Part shown: piece by piece, positions 33,009 to 42,337 of the stretch
Position numbering within the stretch: position 1 is the first letter of the stretch
Layout: each line of letters starts with the position of its first letter
DNA from: Pedobacter yulinensis
Lineage (GTDB): Bacteria > Bacteroidota > Bacteroidia > Sphingobacteriales > Sphingobacteriaceae
DNA: 64,000 nucleotides
NCBI RefSeq assembly: GCF_003029735.1
Contig: NZ_KZ686268.1
Span: 1,165,769-1,229,768, forward strand
Direction: 5' to 3'
The notes under the pieces: generated by a model
Databases searched by the model: none
Seen by the model: only the letters and a program-made list of their open reading frames with translations
What the model was told of the DNA's origin: nothing
Program-made: the position numbers and the translations under genes

Positions 33009-33318
33009 TCTCCGGCTCAGTTCTTCCCTACATCTTGGACCAAAGAAAACCAGGTGCAGAACGTTCCGGTAATGCTTAACCCGGTTAAAGATCTGTAGGT
33101 CGCTGATCGTTGCAGGTATATTTCCGGTTGCAGCCTTACTGGCAGCATGCCGATATGCCGCCAAAGGGCAAATCTGCTCCGGCCAGGACAGCATCAAGGC
33201 CGGTCAAAAACAATCCTTCCTCTCCGGCTGGCGGCTCATCAAAATTCAGGCGGCATAAAACCACAAAAAAATGCGACACTTGCCTCAAAAATCTTAGTAA
33301 GTTTGACTGACCAACAAC
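33009..33318. other. Gene-free stretch
   Basis: About 310 bases with no credible gene. A -7-like element (TAagTTTG, 33298-33305) near its end may serve the following two-gene unit; the best -33 (TTG, 33280-33282) is only 15 bases away. Confidence 0.5.
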
Positions 33319-33510
33319 ATGAAGATATTTTTATACCTTATTGTGGCAATAGCAGCTATTTGCCTCATCAATTTCTGGTATCAGTTCTATATCCTGGGAA
33401 AGTATTACACCAGTGCCGGCCTGTTTATGGCCACCATATTTGGAATTTTACCGATACTTGTTCTCCTTGCATCGGTGTACCTGATTAAAACCATTAAAAA
33501 CGCTCAATAA
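33319..33510 (+). CDS. Small two-helix membrane protein
   Basis: 63 residues with two hydrophobic helices (3-22 and 33-56) separated by YQFYILGKYYTSAG. No family recognised. Its stop overlaps the start of the next gene (TAATG), so it is translationally coupled to the SPFH-like lipoprotein and may act as its membrane partner. Confidence 0.6.
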   Translation: MKIFLYLIVAIAAICLINFWYQFYILGKYYTSAGLFMATIFGILPILVLLASVYLIKTIKNAQ

Positions 33511-34223
33511 TGAAAATACTAAAAAAGACAGTCTTTTTTCTCGCAGCCGCTACAGCGCTCGTGTCATGCGATCGTGCGCAGTCGAATGTACAAACCTTAT
33601 ACACGTCAGACTGCGGCGTGTCATGGAAGCTGATCAAAGCCGGTGAAGCCGTTCCGAAGGGCGTGGGCATGTGCTCATACAAGGTCACCATACCTGACTA
33701 CCCCATGCAGGGCGAAAGCATCTTCAAGAGTGCTTTTAAAAACCGTGTAATGGCCAAGATCGAGGTTACCTACGATTATTCCATCACTGATGCCAAACTG
33801 TACATCGGGGAGGCAAAATACCTGGGCAAGATGAACAGCGACAGCGACAGCGAGGTGAATAGTTCCAAAGCGTATGAGACTGCAGAGAACTCAGTAATTG
33901 ATAAGCGCATCAAAGAGGTGGCAAGAAACCTCCTGATTAACGAGGATATCGTTGAGTTTAACCAGAATGATTTCGAATCTGATTTGCTGAAAGAAGTAAA
34001 CAACCTCCTGAAATCTAAGGGTGTAACGCTTAACTTTCTGTCTTTTGTACCCATTCCGGAAGAGCAGACCCGGCAGGCTATTGATGTAGTAACGGCCATG
34101 AAAATTTATGAGAGTAAAGGCCTTGGAGACGTGGGCAGGGCTGTGTCATCCGCCCGTGCCGGCGCGACTAAAATTGACGTAAACGTTCCGGAGCCGAAAA
34201 CAGAGACCGAGGAGTCGAAGTAA
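33510..34223 (+). CDS. SPFH/prohibitin-like lipoprotein
   Basis: 237 residues. The signal peptide ends in lipobox ALVSC (Cys about 20). The body has the order of a band-7/SPFH domain: a beta-rich part with KIEVTYDYSITDAK (about 90-105), then a helical part with IKEVARNLL, LLKEVNNLLKSKGVTLNFLSFVPIP, EEQTRQAIDVVTAMKIYESKG. The last segment closely matches the end of SPFH domains. SPFH proteins form ring scaffolds in membranes. Anchoring by lipid instead of an N-terminal helix would place this one in the periplasm. It is coupled to the small membrane protein upstream and followed by a terminator. Confidence 0.65.
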   Translation: MKILKKTVFFLAAATALVSCDRAQSNVQTLYTSDCGVSWKLIKAGEAVPKGVGMCSYKVTIPDYPMQGESIFKSAFKNRVMAKIEVTYDYSITDAKLYIGEAKYLGKMNSDSDSEVNSSKAYETAENSVIDKRIKEVARNLLINEDIVEFNQNDFESDLLKEVNNLLKSKGVTLNFLSFVPIPEEQTRQAIDVVTAMKIYESKGLGDVGRAVSSARAGATKIDVNVPEPKTETEESK

Positions 34224-34263
34224 GGCTGCGGAACCGACACACTACTTGAACTTAGTCAATGAC

Positions 34264-34298
34264 AAAAATGTCGGTATGCCCAGTCAGCCGGCATTTTT
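34264..34298 (+). terminator. Terminator after the SPFH-like gene
   Basis: AAAAATGTCGG (34264-34274) pairs with CCGGCATTTTT (34288-34298) with one G-U pair. Confidence 0.75.
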
Positions 34299-34442
34299 CG
34301 TCGTTCGTTCGAGGCTTTAGCCCGCCACTTCGCTTGGGGCGTATGATAACCCGACTGTACCTGCCTTTGCCCAGATGCGCTAAAGTTAAGCGCTTAAGGG
34401 AACACTTTCCTCGCTGCCGAAATAAAGTTCCGGCGCGGCAAT

Positions 34443-34470
34443 AAAAAAGCCACCTTTTTTAGGTGGCTTA
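34443..34470 (-). terminator. Terminator after tRNA-Lys
   Basis: AGCCACCT (34448-34455) pairs with AGGTGGCT (34461-34468) and is followed on the minus strand by T-rich sequence. It lies directly after the tRNA on that strand. Confidence 0.8.
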
Positions 34471-34472
34471 AG

Positions 34473-34545
34473 TGACCCCGCTGAGGCTCGAACTCAGGAC
34501 CCACAGATTAAGAGTCTGTTGCTCTACCAACTGAGCTACGAAGTC
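34473..34545 (-). tRNA. tRNA-Lys (anticodon CUU)
   Basis: On the minus strand, acceptor GACTTCG pairs with CGGGGTC (two G-U pairs), D-arm GCTC/GAGC, anticodon stem ACAGA/TCTGT with loop CTCTTAA (anticodon CTT), T-arm CTGAG/CTCAG with TTCGAGC, discriminator A. CCA is not encoded. Confidence 0.95.
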
Positions 34546-34679
34546 ATGTGTGCAAATGTAATGGTTTTTTTGAAAAATGGTTGTGCTCCATTTACAGCCG
34601 GCATCTGCAGGCTTTTTAAATTTGTCTGTAACCATTGCCCTTTAATGCTCGTCTTATTCCCGGAACTAAACAAACCTAT

Positions 34680-37600
34680 ATGATCAGAAAATTATTTAAG
34701 CCTGGAGCCCTTCTCGCGGGAATGCTGGGTATGGTGCCGGCTTTTGCCGGCGCTATCGATGCCAAAAATACGCGCATGCTGTCGCAGCCGGCCATTAGTT
34801 CCCGGCACGTGGCCTTCATCTACGCACAGGACCTTTGGGTGGCGCAGACCGACGGCTCCCAGCCGCAGCGCCTCACTGTGAGCAGTGGCTCAGAAAGCAA
34901 TCCGTATTTTTCGCCCGACGGGAAGACCATCGCTTTCAGTGCACAGTACGACGGCAACACCGACGTCTACATAATCCCGGTCGAAGGCGGCGTACCCCGG
35001 CGGCTCACCTGGCATCCGGGCAACGATATCGTAAAGGGCTTTTCGCCCGATGGCAAATCTGTCCTCTTCAGCTCGCCCCGCGCAGCCTCAAATAACCGAT
35101 ATAGCCAGCTGTTTACTGTGCCGCTTGCCGGCGGACAGGAAGTTCAGCTCAAAATACCGAATGCCTTTCATGCCACGTATTCGCCAGACGGCAAGTTCAT
35201 GGCCTACACACCCATTGCCGATGCTTTTCGCCAGTGGAAAAATTACCGCGGCGGCTCCATTGCCAATATCTGGCTGTTCAGCTTTGCTGACAACAGCATC
35301 GTCAAAATTCCTCAGCCGGCAGGTGGCTGTAACGATACCGGCCCCATGTGGATGGGCAATACGGTTTATTTCCGCAGCGACCGCAACGGGGAGTTCAACA
35401 TTTTTGCCTATGACCTAAGCAGCAAAGCAATCAAACAGCTCACTTTTTTTAAAGACTTCCCGGTCATGAATGCCAGTTCAGGAAATGGCAAAATCATATT
35501 TGAGCAGGCGGGGTACCTGCACAGCCTGGATCCGGCATCCGCGGTAGCGCAAAAGCTGACCATTGGCATCGCCGCAGATCTGCTCGAACTGCGCGAGCGG
35601 TTTGCAACCGGTAGCAGTTACATCCGCAGTACAGATATTTCGCCTTCAGGTTCACGCGCTGTAATCGGCTTCAGGGGCGACATCCTGACCGTTCCCGCGC
35701 AAAAGGGCGATTACCGGAATGTAACGCAAACCACCGGCGCGCATGAAAAATATCCCGCATGGTCGCCCGATGGTCGCTGGATTGCCTATTTCTCAGACGC
35801 CTCCGGCGAATACCGGCTGCACCTCAAAGCTCAGGATGGCAAAGGAGCGGTGAAAGACTTTAAACTGGAAGGAAGCGGTTTTTTCGCTTACCCAAAATGG
35901 TCGCCGGATGGAAAACTGATCAGTTACGTGGACAATGCGCGCAACCTGTATGTGTTAACGGTAGCCGATGGCCGCATCAGGAAAGTGGCCTCAGACGAAG
36001 TCTACACACCCGGCGCCTTTCATGACATGGCATCCGATTATTCGCCCGATTCTAAATGGCTAGCCTACACGGTCATCACGGGGACCAATTTCCGTCGAAT
36101 TTATCTTTGGTCGGCGGCAGAAAACAAGAGTTATCCGCTCACCGACGGCCTCAGCGATGCTGATGAAGCTAAATTCAGCAGGGACGGCAGGTTCATTTAT
36201 TTTTTCGCTTCGACAGATGCCGGTCCGGTGCTGAACTGGTTTGACCAGTCGAATGCCGACATGCGTCGCACTGCCTCGATTTACCTGGTTACCCTGCAGA
36301 AATCGACGCCTTCGCCGCTTTTTCGTGAAAATGATGAAGAGCCCGTCAAGCCGGCCGAAGCAGTTTCCGGACAGGCTACGACAGTTGCCAAAAGCAAAAA
36401 GAGTTTAAAAACGGCCAAAACCGGAGTTTCATCCGGCTTCAAAATCGACTGGGAGGGTATTGAGAACCGAATCATCGACCTGCCCCTGGGCCCTGCCGCT
36501 TATGGAAATTTAGGCGTTACCGCCGATGGTGACCTCCTCTACATCGAGATGCCGCCCAACGGCTCACCAAAACTGCACCGCTACAGTTTCAGGAAACGCA
36601 GCGACAGCGAGGTGATGGACATGTATTATTATGGCCTCTCGGCCGATGGCAAAAAAATGATCTACAACGCCGGCGGGCGTTATTATATCAGCAATGCCGG
36701 CGAAAAACCTGAGCCCGGAAAAGGCATGCTGAGCACAGATGCGCTGCAGGTCAAAATCGATCCTGTGGCAGAATGGCAGCAGATCTTTGATGAAGCCTGG
36801 CGCGTAAACCGCGACTATTTTTATGATCCGGGTATGCACGGCACAGACTGGCCGGCCATGAAGAAGAAGTATGCCGCCTTTCTGCCTGATCTTGCCTGCC
36901 GGAACGACCTCAATACGCTGATCCAGTGGATGTGCAGCGAACTCTCGGTAGGCCATCACTACATCACGAACGGTGGCGACTACCTGAGCACAGCCAACCG
37001 CATCAACGGCGGACTACTGGGCGCCGACTATGAAGTAGACAATGGCCGATACCGCATTCGCAAGATTTATGGGGGGCTCAACTGGACACCCTACCTGCGT
37101 GCGCCGCTGACCGAACCGGGAGTAGAAGCCAACATTGGCGATTATATCCTGGCCGTGAATGGCCGCGAACTCCATGCAGACAAAAATCTGTACGAGCTTT
37201 TTGAGAATACGGCCGGGAAAATCACCGAAATCACGCTTGGGCCAAATCCCACCGGAAGTGGTTCGCGTGTGGTTAAGGTGGTCCCGATCACCAGCGAAGC
37301 TGCTCTGCGCAACCGCGATTGGGTAGAAGGGAACCTGAAAAAGGTAACGAAGGCCACTGACGGTCAAGTGGCCTACGTGTATGTGCCGAACACCGCCGGC
37401 GAAGGGCATGACTATTTTAAACGATACTTTTATCCGCAGGCCAACCGCAAAGCGATCATCGTAGACGAACGCTTCAACGGCGGCGGTCAGCTGGCCGATT
37501 ATTACATCAACCTGCTGCAGAATCCCTACCAGGCGCATTGGAACATGCGTTATGGCATGGACCTCAAAACACCCAGCGGCTCCATACAAGGGCCCAAAGT

Positions 37601-37967
37601 GATGATCACGGACGAAACCGCCGGTTCTGGCGGCGATATGCTGCCCTGGATGTTCCGCAAATTTAAGGTGGGAACAATTGTAGGGAAACGTACCTGGGGT
37701 GGCCTGGTTGGTATACTTGGTTTTCCTGAACTGCTTGATGGAGGCAGCATCACCGCCCCGAACGTGGCCATCTGGACAAAAGACGGTTTCATCGTCGAAA
37801 ATGAGGGTGTGGCGCCAGACGTAGAGGTCGAGCAGACACCGGCCGAGGTCATCGCCGGCCGCGATCCACAGCTGGAACAGGCAATTCGCATTGCCATGGA
37901 AGAACTGCGTAAAAATCCGCAGCCCGCGCCGCAGCGACCGCCCTACCCGGTCAGGGTCAGAAAATAA
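34680..37967 (+). CDS. Tricorn-like S41 family protease
   Basis: 1095 residues from the ATG at 34680, where a signal peptide ending in AFAGA starts. The N-terminal two-thirds hold WD40/TolB-like beta-propeller repeats recognisable by SPDG motifs (YFSPDGKTIAF, GFSPDGKSVLF, AWSPDGRWIAY, KWSPDGKLISY). A tricorn core and PDZ domain follow, then the S41 protease domain with DERFNGGGQLADY and TAGSGGDMLPWM (catalytic Ser about 983). Tricorn homologues are large self-compartmentalising proteases; here the enzyme would act in the periplasm. Monocistronic, with a terminator at 37977. Confidence 0.93.
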   Translation: MIRKLFKPGALLAGMLGMVPAFAGAIDAKNTRMLSQPAISSRHVAFIYAQDLWVAQTDGSQPQRLTVSSGSESNPYFSPDGKTIAFSAQYDGNTDVYIIPVEGGVPRRLTWHPGNDIVKGFSPDGKSVLFSSPRAASNNRYSQLFTVPLAGGQEVQLKIPNAFHATYSPDGKFMAYTPIADAFRQWKNYRGGSIANIWLFSFADNSIVKIPQPAGGCNDTGPMWMGNTVYFRSDRNGEFNIFAYDLSSKAIKQLTFFKDFPVMNASSGNGKIIFEQAGYLHSLDPASAVAQKLTIGIAADLLELRERFATGSSYIRSTDISPSGSRAVIGFRGDILTVPAQKGDYRNVTQTTGAHEKYPAWSPDGRWIAYFSDASGEYRLHLKAQDGKGAVKDFKLEGSGFFAYPKWSPDGKLISYVDNARNLYVLTVADGRIRKVASDEVYTPGAFHDMASDYSPDSKWLAYTVITGTNFRRIYLWSAAENKSYPLTDGLSDADEAKFSRDGRFIYFFASTDAGPVLNWFDQSNADMRRTASIYLVTLQKSTPSPLFRENDEEPVKPAEAVSGQATTVAKSKKSLKTAKTGVSSGFKIDWEGIENRIIDLPLGPAAYGNLGVTADGDLLYIEMPPNGSPKLHRYSFRKRSDSEVMDMYYYGLSADGKKMIYNAGGRYYISNAGEKPEPGKGMLSTDALQVKIDPVAEWQQIFDEAWRVNRDYFYDPGMHGTDWPAMKKKYAAFLPDLACRNDLNTLIQWMCSELSVGHHYITNGGDYLSTANRINGGLLGADYEVDNGRYRIRKIYGGLNWTPYLRAPLTEPGVEANIGDYILAVNGRELHADKNLYELFENTAGKITEITLGPNPTGSGSRVVKVVPITSEAALRNRDWVEGNLKKVTKATDGQVAYVYVPNTAGEGHDYFKRYFYPQANRKAIIVDERFNGGGQLADYYINLLQNPYQAHWNMRYGMDLKTPSGSIQGPKVMITDETAGSGGDMLPWMFRKFKVGTIVGKRTWGGLVGILGFPELLDGGSITAPNVAIWTKDGFIVENEGVAPDVEVEQTPAEVIAGRDPQLEQAIRIAMEELRKNPQPAPQRPPYPVRVRK

Positions 37968-37976
37968 CTTCCTGAT

Positions 37977-38007
37977 GGCTGCTAATGTAAACGTTAGCAG
38001 CCTTTTT
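37977..38007 (+). terminator. Terminator after the tricorn-like gene
   Basis: GGCTGCTAA (37977-37985) pairs with TTAGCAGCC (37994-38002), followed by TTTTT. Confidence 0.85.
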
Positions 38008-38113
38008 CTTGCAGCAACCAGCTCACCGTGCGCAGGGCCTGCAAAATCTCAGACAGGATTTGTTCAGCAGCGGCTGATCTACAGGACCTGATCCAATACC
38101 GATCAGGCTGTGC

Positions 38114-38143
38114 TTGTGTTGCCGGCGGTGATGCGTATATTTG
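38114..38143 (+). promoter_or_regulatory. Promoter of the DUF4185 gene
   Basis: TTG (38114-38116), 19 bases, TAtaTTTG (38136-38143), an ideal Bacteroidota promoter 17 bases before the ATG. Confidence 0.75.
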
Positions 38144-38160
38144 CTTAAACGATTAAATTA

Positions 38161-39249
38161 ATGAGCCGTTTTTTTCTTATCCTGAGTTATATCTATTTTC
38201 TTTTCACTCTTGAGCACGGCGCCCGAGCGCAGCGCCGGCCATCTGCCATTCGCATCACGCAGGTTGCCCGCGTTACGGGCCGGAGCATGCCGGGCGAGAA
38301 ACTGCCCAACCCGAACCAGACGCATCAGCGCTATAATCTGGGTGGTACCGATTTGGGTATTGCCTGGCAGATGGGCAATGGCAACGTAGGCATCTGGTTC
38401 GGCGATTCGTATGGGCGGGACTTTATTCCTGTGCCTGAAGGCGGCCCCGGCAAGGCCGGCGCCTGGCGCTCGAATGTATTGGCTTTTTCCAGCGACCGCA
38501 ACCTGGCCAATGGCCTTCAGTTTGATTCCATGTACAGCCAGCAAGGCAGCGCCGCGGCTGCAGAAGTGATTTTCAGCCCGCACCAGACAGACGGAAAAGG
38601 AAGCCATACCGCTATTCCAACTGCCGCCATTCACGCCGCCGGCAAGGAATACGTACATTACATGGATGTTCGCAAATGGCTCGGTCCGGGAAGGTGGGCA
38701 ACAAATGTTTCGGGGCTTTACGTCTCAGACAATGCGGGCAGGAGCTGGCAGGCGGTGAAAGATTTCAGCTTCGGGAACAACAGCAATTTTGCGCAGGCTG
38801 GCTTTGCCGCTGCCGGCGGTTACGTGTATATTATGGGCACCCCTGCGGGGCGCTGGGGCAGGGTCAGGCTGGCCAGGGTAAAGGAACGACACGTTGAAGA
38901 CCAGCACCGGTGGGAATACCGGAACAAGCTTGGCGAATGGGTTCGCGGCAGGGAAGAGGAAGCTTCAGATCTCTTTTCTTCGCCCGCCGGCGAATTGTCG
39001 CTCGCATGGCATCCGCAGGCGCGCTGCTGGCTGCTCACCTATCTGAATGAGCAACAAGGTGCGCTTGTGCTGCGGCGGGCAGACTCCATAACGGGCCCCT
39101 GGTCAGACGAACAGGTCCTGGCCAGCTACAAAGATTTTCCCGGACTTTATGGCGCCTTCATTTACCCTCATGTTGAGGCGAATGGATTTTATTTCCTGTT
39201 GTCCGTGTGGAAGCCCTATAATGTTTTCCTGATGCACGCTGCCTGGTGA
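38161..39249 (+). CDS. Secreted DUF4185 domain protein
   Basis: 362 residues. Signal peptide ending at GARAQ (about 24). The body matches DUF4185, a beta-propeller domain related to glycan-active enzymes: GGTDLGIAWQMGNGNVGIWFGDSYG near the start and a LLTYLNEQQGALVLRRADSITGPWS strand later. Members are found in carbohydrate-handling Bacteroidota and Actinobacteria, and some have been proposed as glycosidases. The substrate is unknown. Strong own promoter; no operon partner. Confidence 0.75.
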   Translation: MSRFFLILSYIYFLFTLEHGARAQRRPSAIRITQVARVTGRSMPGEKLPNPNQTHQRYNLGGTDLGIAWQMGNGNVGIWFGDSYGRDFIPVPEGGPGKAGAWRSNVLAFSSDRNLANGLQFDSMYSQQGSAAAAEVIFSPHQTDGKGSHTAIPTAAIHAAGKEYVHYMDVRKWLGPGRWATNVSGLYVSDNAGRSWQAVKDFSFGNNSNFAQAGFAAAGGYVYIMGTPAGRWGRVRLARVKERHVEDQHRWEYRNKLGEWVRGREEEASDLFSSPAGELSLAWHPQARCWLLTYLNEQQGALVLRRADSITGPWSDEQVLASYKDFPGLYGAFIYPHVEANGFYFLLSVWKPYNVFLMHAAW

Positions 39250-39442
39250 CATGTCTGTTTAAACCGACACGTCGTTTCAACGTAAATTCCACGATTACTG
39301 TGGCAAATACCTGAATTTCAGATCAAAAAAGAGTAAAGCCGGCATAATCTCACAAAAACGTCAGAGTTGCAGTGCGCTCATCTGCAGGTCGCATTTTTGG
39401 CAACTTTCTTGTACCACGTAAGTAAATAAAAATTGACCTGTT

Positions 39443-39607
39443 ATGTTAGCGAAGTTGGTGACCGTGATTCCGGGATATGCGAGGCGAGGCCTGGAAAGCA
39501 GTAAAAAGCAAGAAAGATTATCCAAAAGCCAGTGGATCACAGTTGATCGGATCGTTATGCTGGTTATGCTTTTTGCAGTGATAGCAGGTGCCATTATCTT
39601 TTCATAG
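39443..39607 (+). CDS. Candidate 54-residue single-pass membrane protein
   Basis: An open frame of 54 codons: a basic, hydrophilic N-terminal half (GYARRGLESSKKQERLSKSQ) followed by one hydrophobic helix (about 36-53) ending at the C-terminus. This is the shape of a tail-anchored small protein. It is followed by a perfect 20-base palindrome and a rho-independent terminator at 39652, which makes a real short transcript plausible. No homologue is known to me. Confidence 0.5.
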   Translation: MLAKLVTVIPGYARRGLESSKKQERLSKSQWITVDRIVMLVMLFAVIAGAIIFS

Positions 39608-39614
39608 CAATACC

Positions 39615-39634
39615 CACAAAGCTGCAGCTTTGTG
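39615..39634. repeat. Perfect 20-base palindrome
   Basis: CACAAAGCTGCAGCTTTGTG reads the same on both strands. It lies 8 bases past the small membrane ORF and 18 bases before a terminator. It could be an RNA hairpin or a protein-binding site. Confidence 0.5.
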
Positions 39635-39651
39635 TCTATCATACACCCCAA

Positions 39652-39680
39652 AGCACCTGGCACGGCCAGGTGCTTTTTTT
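39652..39680 (+). terminator. Terminator after the 54-residue ORF
   Basis: AGCACCTGGC (39652-39661) pairs with GCCAGGTGCT (39665-39674), followed by a run of seven T that touches the stop codon of the convergent phospholipase gene. Confidence 0.8.
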
Positions 39681-42042
39681 ATGCCTGTCCGGCCATAAAA
39701 GGGTCGGTTACAGATTCATTTCCCGTTTCCACATGGCCCGCGTATTGCCGGGACCAGGCGCTGTCTCCAGTGCTGACGGTAAAATCATACCAGCCGTAGC
39801 TGTGCTGAAGGTTAAACGGAATTTCTTTTTCTTCGCCTGGCCGAACCGGAATCTCCAGACGCCGGCTGGTATAGGTCTGCTCTTGCAGAACGACACGCAC
39901 CAGCGATTTATCCTGGTTTTTGATCCTGAGAATGAGGTTGCCGCCAGAACGGCCCCGCAGCAAACGGGGCATGGTATACACTGTTGACATCGATAACATC
40001 GGGTCATCACCATTTCCGGTAAATGCCCTGAAAAATCCATTTGGACCGTGCAGATGCAGGTCGTACACGCCGGAATCAAACGCGGCTATCGCCCATTCAT
40101 CTTCCAGAACGGAACCAGCCTCGAGGGCATAATTGCGAATGGTACCACTGGTTCCTGCGTGGCTGCCCCGAGCATAGACCTGGAAGGCGGCGCCTGCAGG
40201 GGTCACCGTGTCAAAGCCGAAAGCCGGAGCCTGCATGCGCAAACGGACAACCCGTTCAACAAGGCTGGCATCTGCATGCAGTTGATAAGGAAGCGCACAT
40301 GCTTGGCTGCTTCCCTTTTCCTGCCGGCTCATGCGGCGGGGAGCAGATTTCTCAAAGGGAAGATGGCGGTTGAAGCCCGCAATTTCCTGTGGCGTAAGCG
40401 GAGAGGGAGTGAGCTGCTCGGGCTTGTTTTTGGCATTCTGAATATCGGTCACAACCTGATTGCGCTGCAGGGAGGCCGGCATACGGAGTTTTTCGCCGCG
40501 GTAGGGACGGAATACGGAGCTTAGGTCGCCACAAACTGCCCGGCGCCAGCTGCTGATGTTTGGGCTGTGTATCTTGCGACCGGTCTTCTTGCTCAAGAAA
40601 TTTTCAAGGAACAAAAGGGTCGACGTATGGTCGAAAACCTGCGAGTTGACAAAACCGCCGCGGCTCCAGGGCGAAGCAACGAGCATGGGTACGCGGTAAC
40701 CCAAACCGATCGGACTGCCCTTCCGGTATTCGAAATCAGGCCGGGTATCGATGCCTGCCGTCACCTTGCCGGTTTGCGGCTCGTCGTGGCGGGGCACCAC
40801 AAAGGGCGGAATGTGGTCAAAATAGCCGTCATTCTCATCATAGTTGAGAATGAAAATGGTTTTTTTCCAGACCTCCGGGTTTTTGGTCAGGATATCCAGC
40901 GCTTCAGATACATACCAGGTCCCGTAAAACGGTGCGCTCGTGTGGTCAGAAAAACGCTCTGGCGCTACCAGCCAGGAAACCATGGGCAGCTTGCCTGAAT
41001 CAACGTCCTGACGGAACTGATAAAAGATATCTTCTTTCGGAAGGTCTACGGTTTGCTTTTCCCCTTTATCGTTGGTAAACGTATATGGCTCCAGGTCCAG
41101 GTAACCCGGATTGTCGATGTTTGTGCCGAACGCTTTGTCGACCAGGTTTTTTTCGCGCTGGTTCAGCCGTTCGTACCTGGCTGTAACCTCGGCTGCACTC
41201 AGGGGCGGCTTTGCGGTCGGGTCGCCGTTTTTCCTGAACCAGGGCGATAGTTTGACCCGGTGCCGGCGAATGTACTCGACCGCGTTGTCGCCGTAATTGC
41301 CCAGCCATTCATCTTTACCCTCGGGCAGGCGGCTGGTCCATAACTCGTTCTGGTAAATTTTCCAGCTGATGCCATTGTCTTCCAGCAGTTCAGGGAAAGT
41401 CTGCCAGTCAACAAAAGTATTGGTCCGGGACTCTGCCTGCGAATTATTGACCACGGCCATGGCGGTGCCCGTTTGCCGAGGCCGCACGGTTCCTGTCCAG
41501 AAAAACAGCCGGTTGGGCGTTGTGCCCGTTAAAGAGGAACAAAAATAATGGTCGCAAATGGTAAAGGCATCGGCCAGGGCATAATAAAACGGAACGTCCT
41601 GCCGCTGAAAATGCGCCATGGTCATCAGCGACTTGGCCGGCACCCAGTTGTCGTAACGGCCTCCGTTTCGTGCAGCCAGCTGGTCGGGCCAGGAGTGGGG
41701 AAGGCCCCCTTGCCAGGTAACCCGGGTCTTATGCAGGTCGGCATGAAAGGGTGCAAAGGTTTGTCCCTTCTTGTCATCCTGCAGCCAAACCTTGTTGTTG
41801 TTCGGCAGCCTGACGGCCCGGGGGTCATTAAACCCGCGAACCCCTTTCATGCTTCCGAACAGGTGATCAAAGGAACGGTTTTCCTGCATGAGAAAGACCA
41901 CATGTTCTGCATCGTAAAAACTCGTACCGGGATCGGCCGTAATGGCCATTGCCCGCTCGATCGATGCAGGGAGCATACTCGACAACCCGGCAGCACCTGA
42001 AAGGAGTGCAGCTTTTTTTAAGAAAGCACGTCTGGAATCCAT
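39679..42042 (-). CDS. Tat-exported phosphocholine-specific phospholipase C
   Basis: 787 residues from the ATG at 42042 (a TTG two codons upstream is less likely). Twin-arginine signal: SRRAFLKKAALLSG. The phosphoesterase domain (about 35-520) has VVFLMQENRSFDHLFGSMKG with the metal-binding Glu-Asn and SLTGTTPNRLFFWTGT with the likely catalytic Thr, then DENDGYFDHIPPF. Two C-terminal DUF756-type beta domains follow (about 600-780), as in Pseudomonas PlcH/PlcN. The enzyme should hydrolyse phosphatidylcholine or sphingomyelin outside the cytoplasm, giving diacylglycerol or ceramide. Single gene. Confidence 0.93.
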   Translation of the reverse strand: MDSRRAFLKKAALLSGAAGLSSMLPASIERAMAITADPGTSFYDAEHVVFLMQENRSFDHLFGSMKGVRGFNDPRAVRLPNNNKVWLQDDKKGQTFAPFHADLHKTRVTWQGGLPHSWPDQLAARNGGRYDNWVPAKSLMTMAHFQRQDVPFYYALADAFTICDHYFCSSLTGTTPNRLFFWTGTVRPRQTGTAMAVVNNSQAESRTNTFVDWQTFPELLEDNGISWKIYQNELWTSRLPEGKDEWLGNYGDNAVEYIRRHRVKLSPWFRKNGDPTAKPPLSAAEVTARYERLNQREKNLVDKAFGTNIDNPGYLDLEPYTFTNDKGEKQTVDLPKEDIFYQFRQDVDSGKLPMVSWLVAPERFSDHTSAPFYGTWYVSEALDILTKNPEVWKKTIFILNYDENDGYFDHIPPFVVPRHDEPQTGKVTAGIDTRPDFEYRKGSPIGLGYRVPMLVASPWSRGGFVNSQVFDHTSTLLFLENFLSKKTGRKIHSPNISSWRRAVCGDLSSVFRPYRGEKLRMPASLQRNQVVTDIQNAKNKPEQLTPSPLTPQEIAGFNRHLPFEKSAPRRMSRQEKGSSQACALPYQLHADASLVERVVRLRMQAPAFGFDTVTPAGAAFQVYARGSHAGTSGTIRNYALEAGSVLEDEWAIAAFDSGVYDLHLHGPNGFFRAFTGNGDDPMLSMSTVYTMPRLLRGRSGGNLILRIKNQDKSLVRVVLQEQTYTSRRLEIPVRPGEEKEIPFNLQHSYGWYDFTVSTGDSAWSRQYAGHVETGNESVTDPFMAGQA

Positions 42043-42293
42043 ACCCAAAGCTAAAAAACGAATGCATTTTACCCGAGCTTTCCAGGTTATTTTTTCGCTA
42101 CCAACCAGAGGGAAACATGTCGGTTAGGCATAGGAGCAAACCGGTCGTACTAGGTTCGTGTGAAGCAACTGCAAATAAGTTTTCCAGATTTAAAATTCAT
42201 CACAGGTGCTTGTCAGATTCCGAAATAAGCGCTGTATGCTTGCCAAATAAAAATTAAGTGCTTACATATCAGGTTGTTGCAATTTTATATGGT

Positions 42294-42333
42294 ACTATGT
42301 ATTGCATATTACCTAGTAACACCTATATCTTTG
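42294..42333 (+). promoter_or_regulatory. PadR promoter with overlapping dyad
   Basis: TTG (42302-42304), 21 bases, TAtcTTTG (42326-42333). The -33 element lies between the arms of a near-perfect dyad: ACTATGTA (42294-42301) and TACCTAGT (42310-42317), one mismatch. This is a good candidate for PadR autoregulation. Confidence 0.55.
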
Positions 42334-42337
42334 CAAT

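Noticed and set aside
34259..34444. 61-codon frame after the SPFH-like gene
   Set aside because: Begins inside a terminator hairpin and has no family features or hydrophobic segment.
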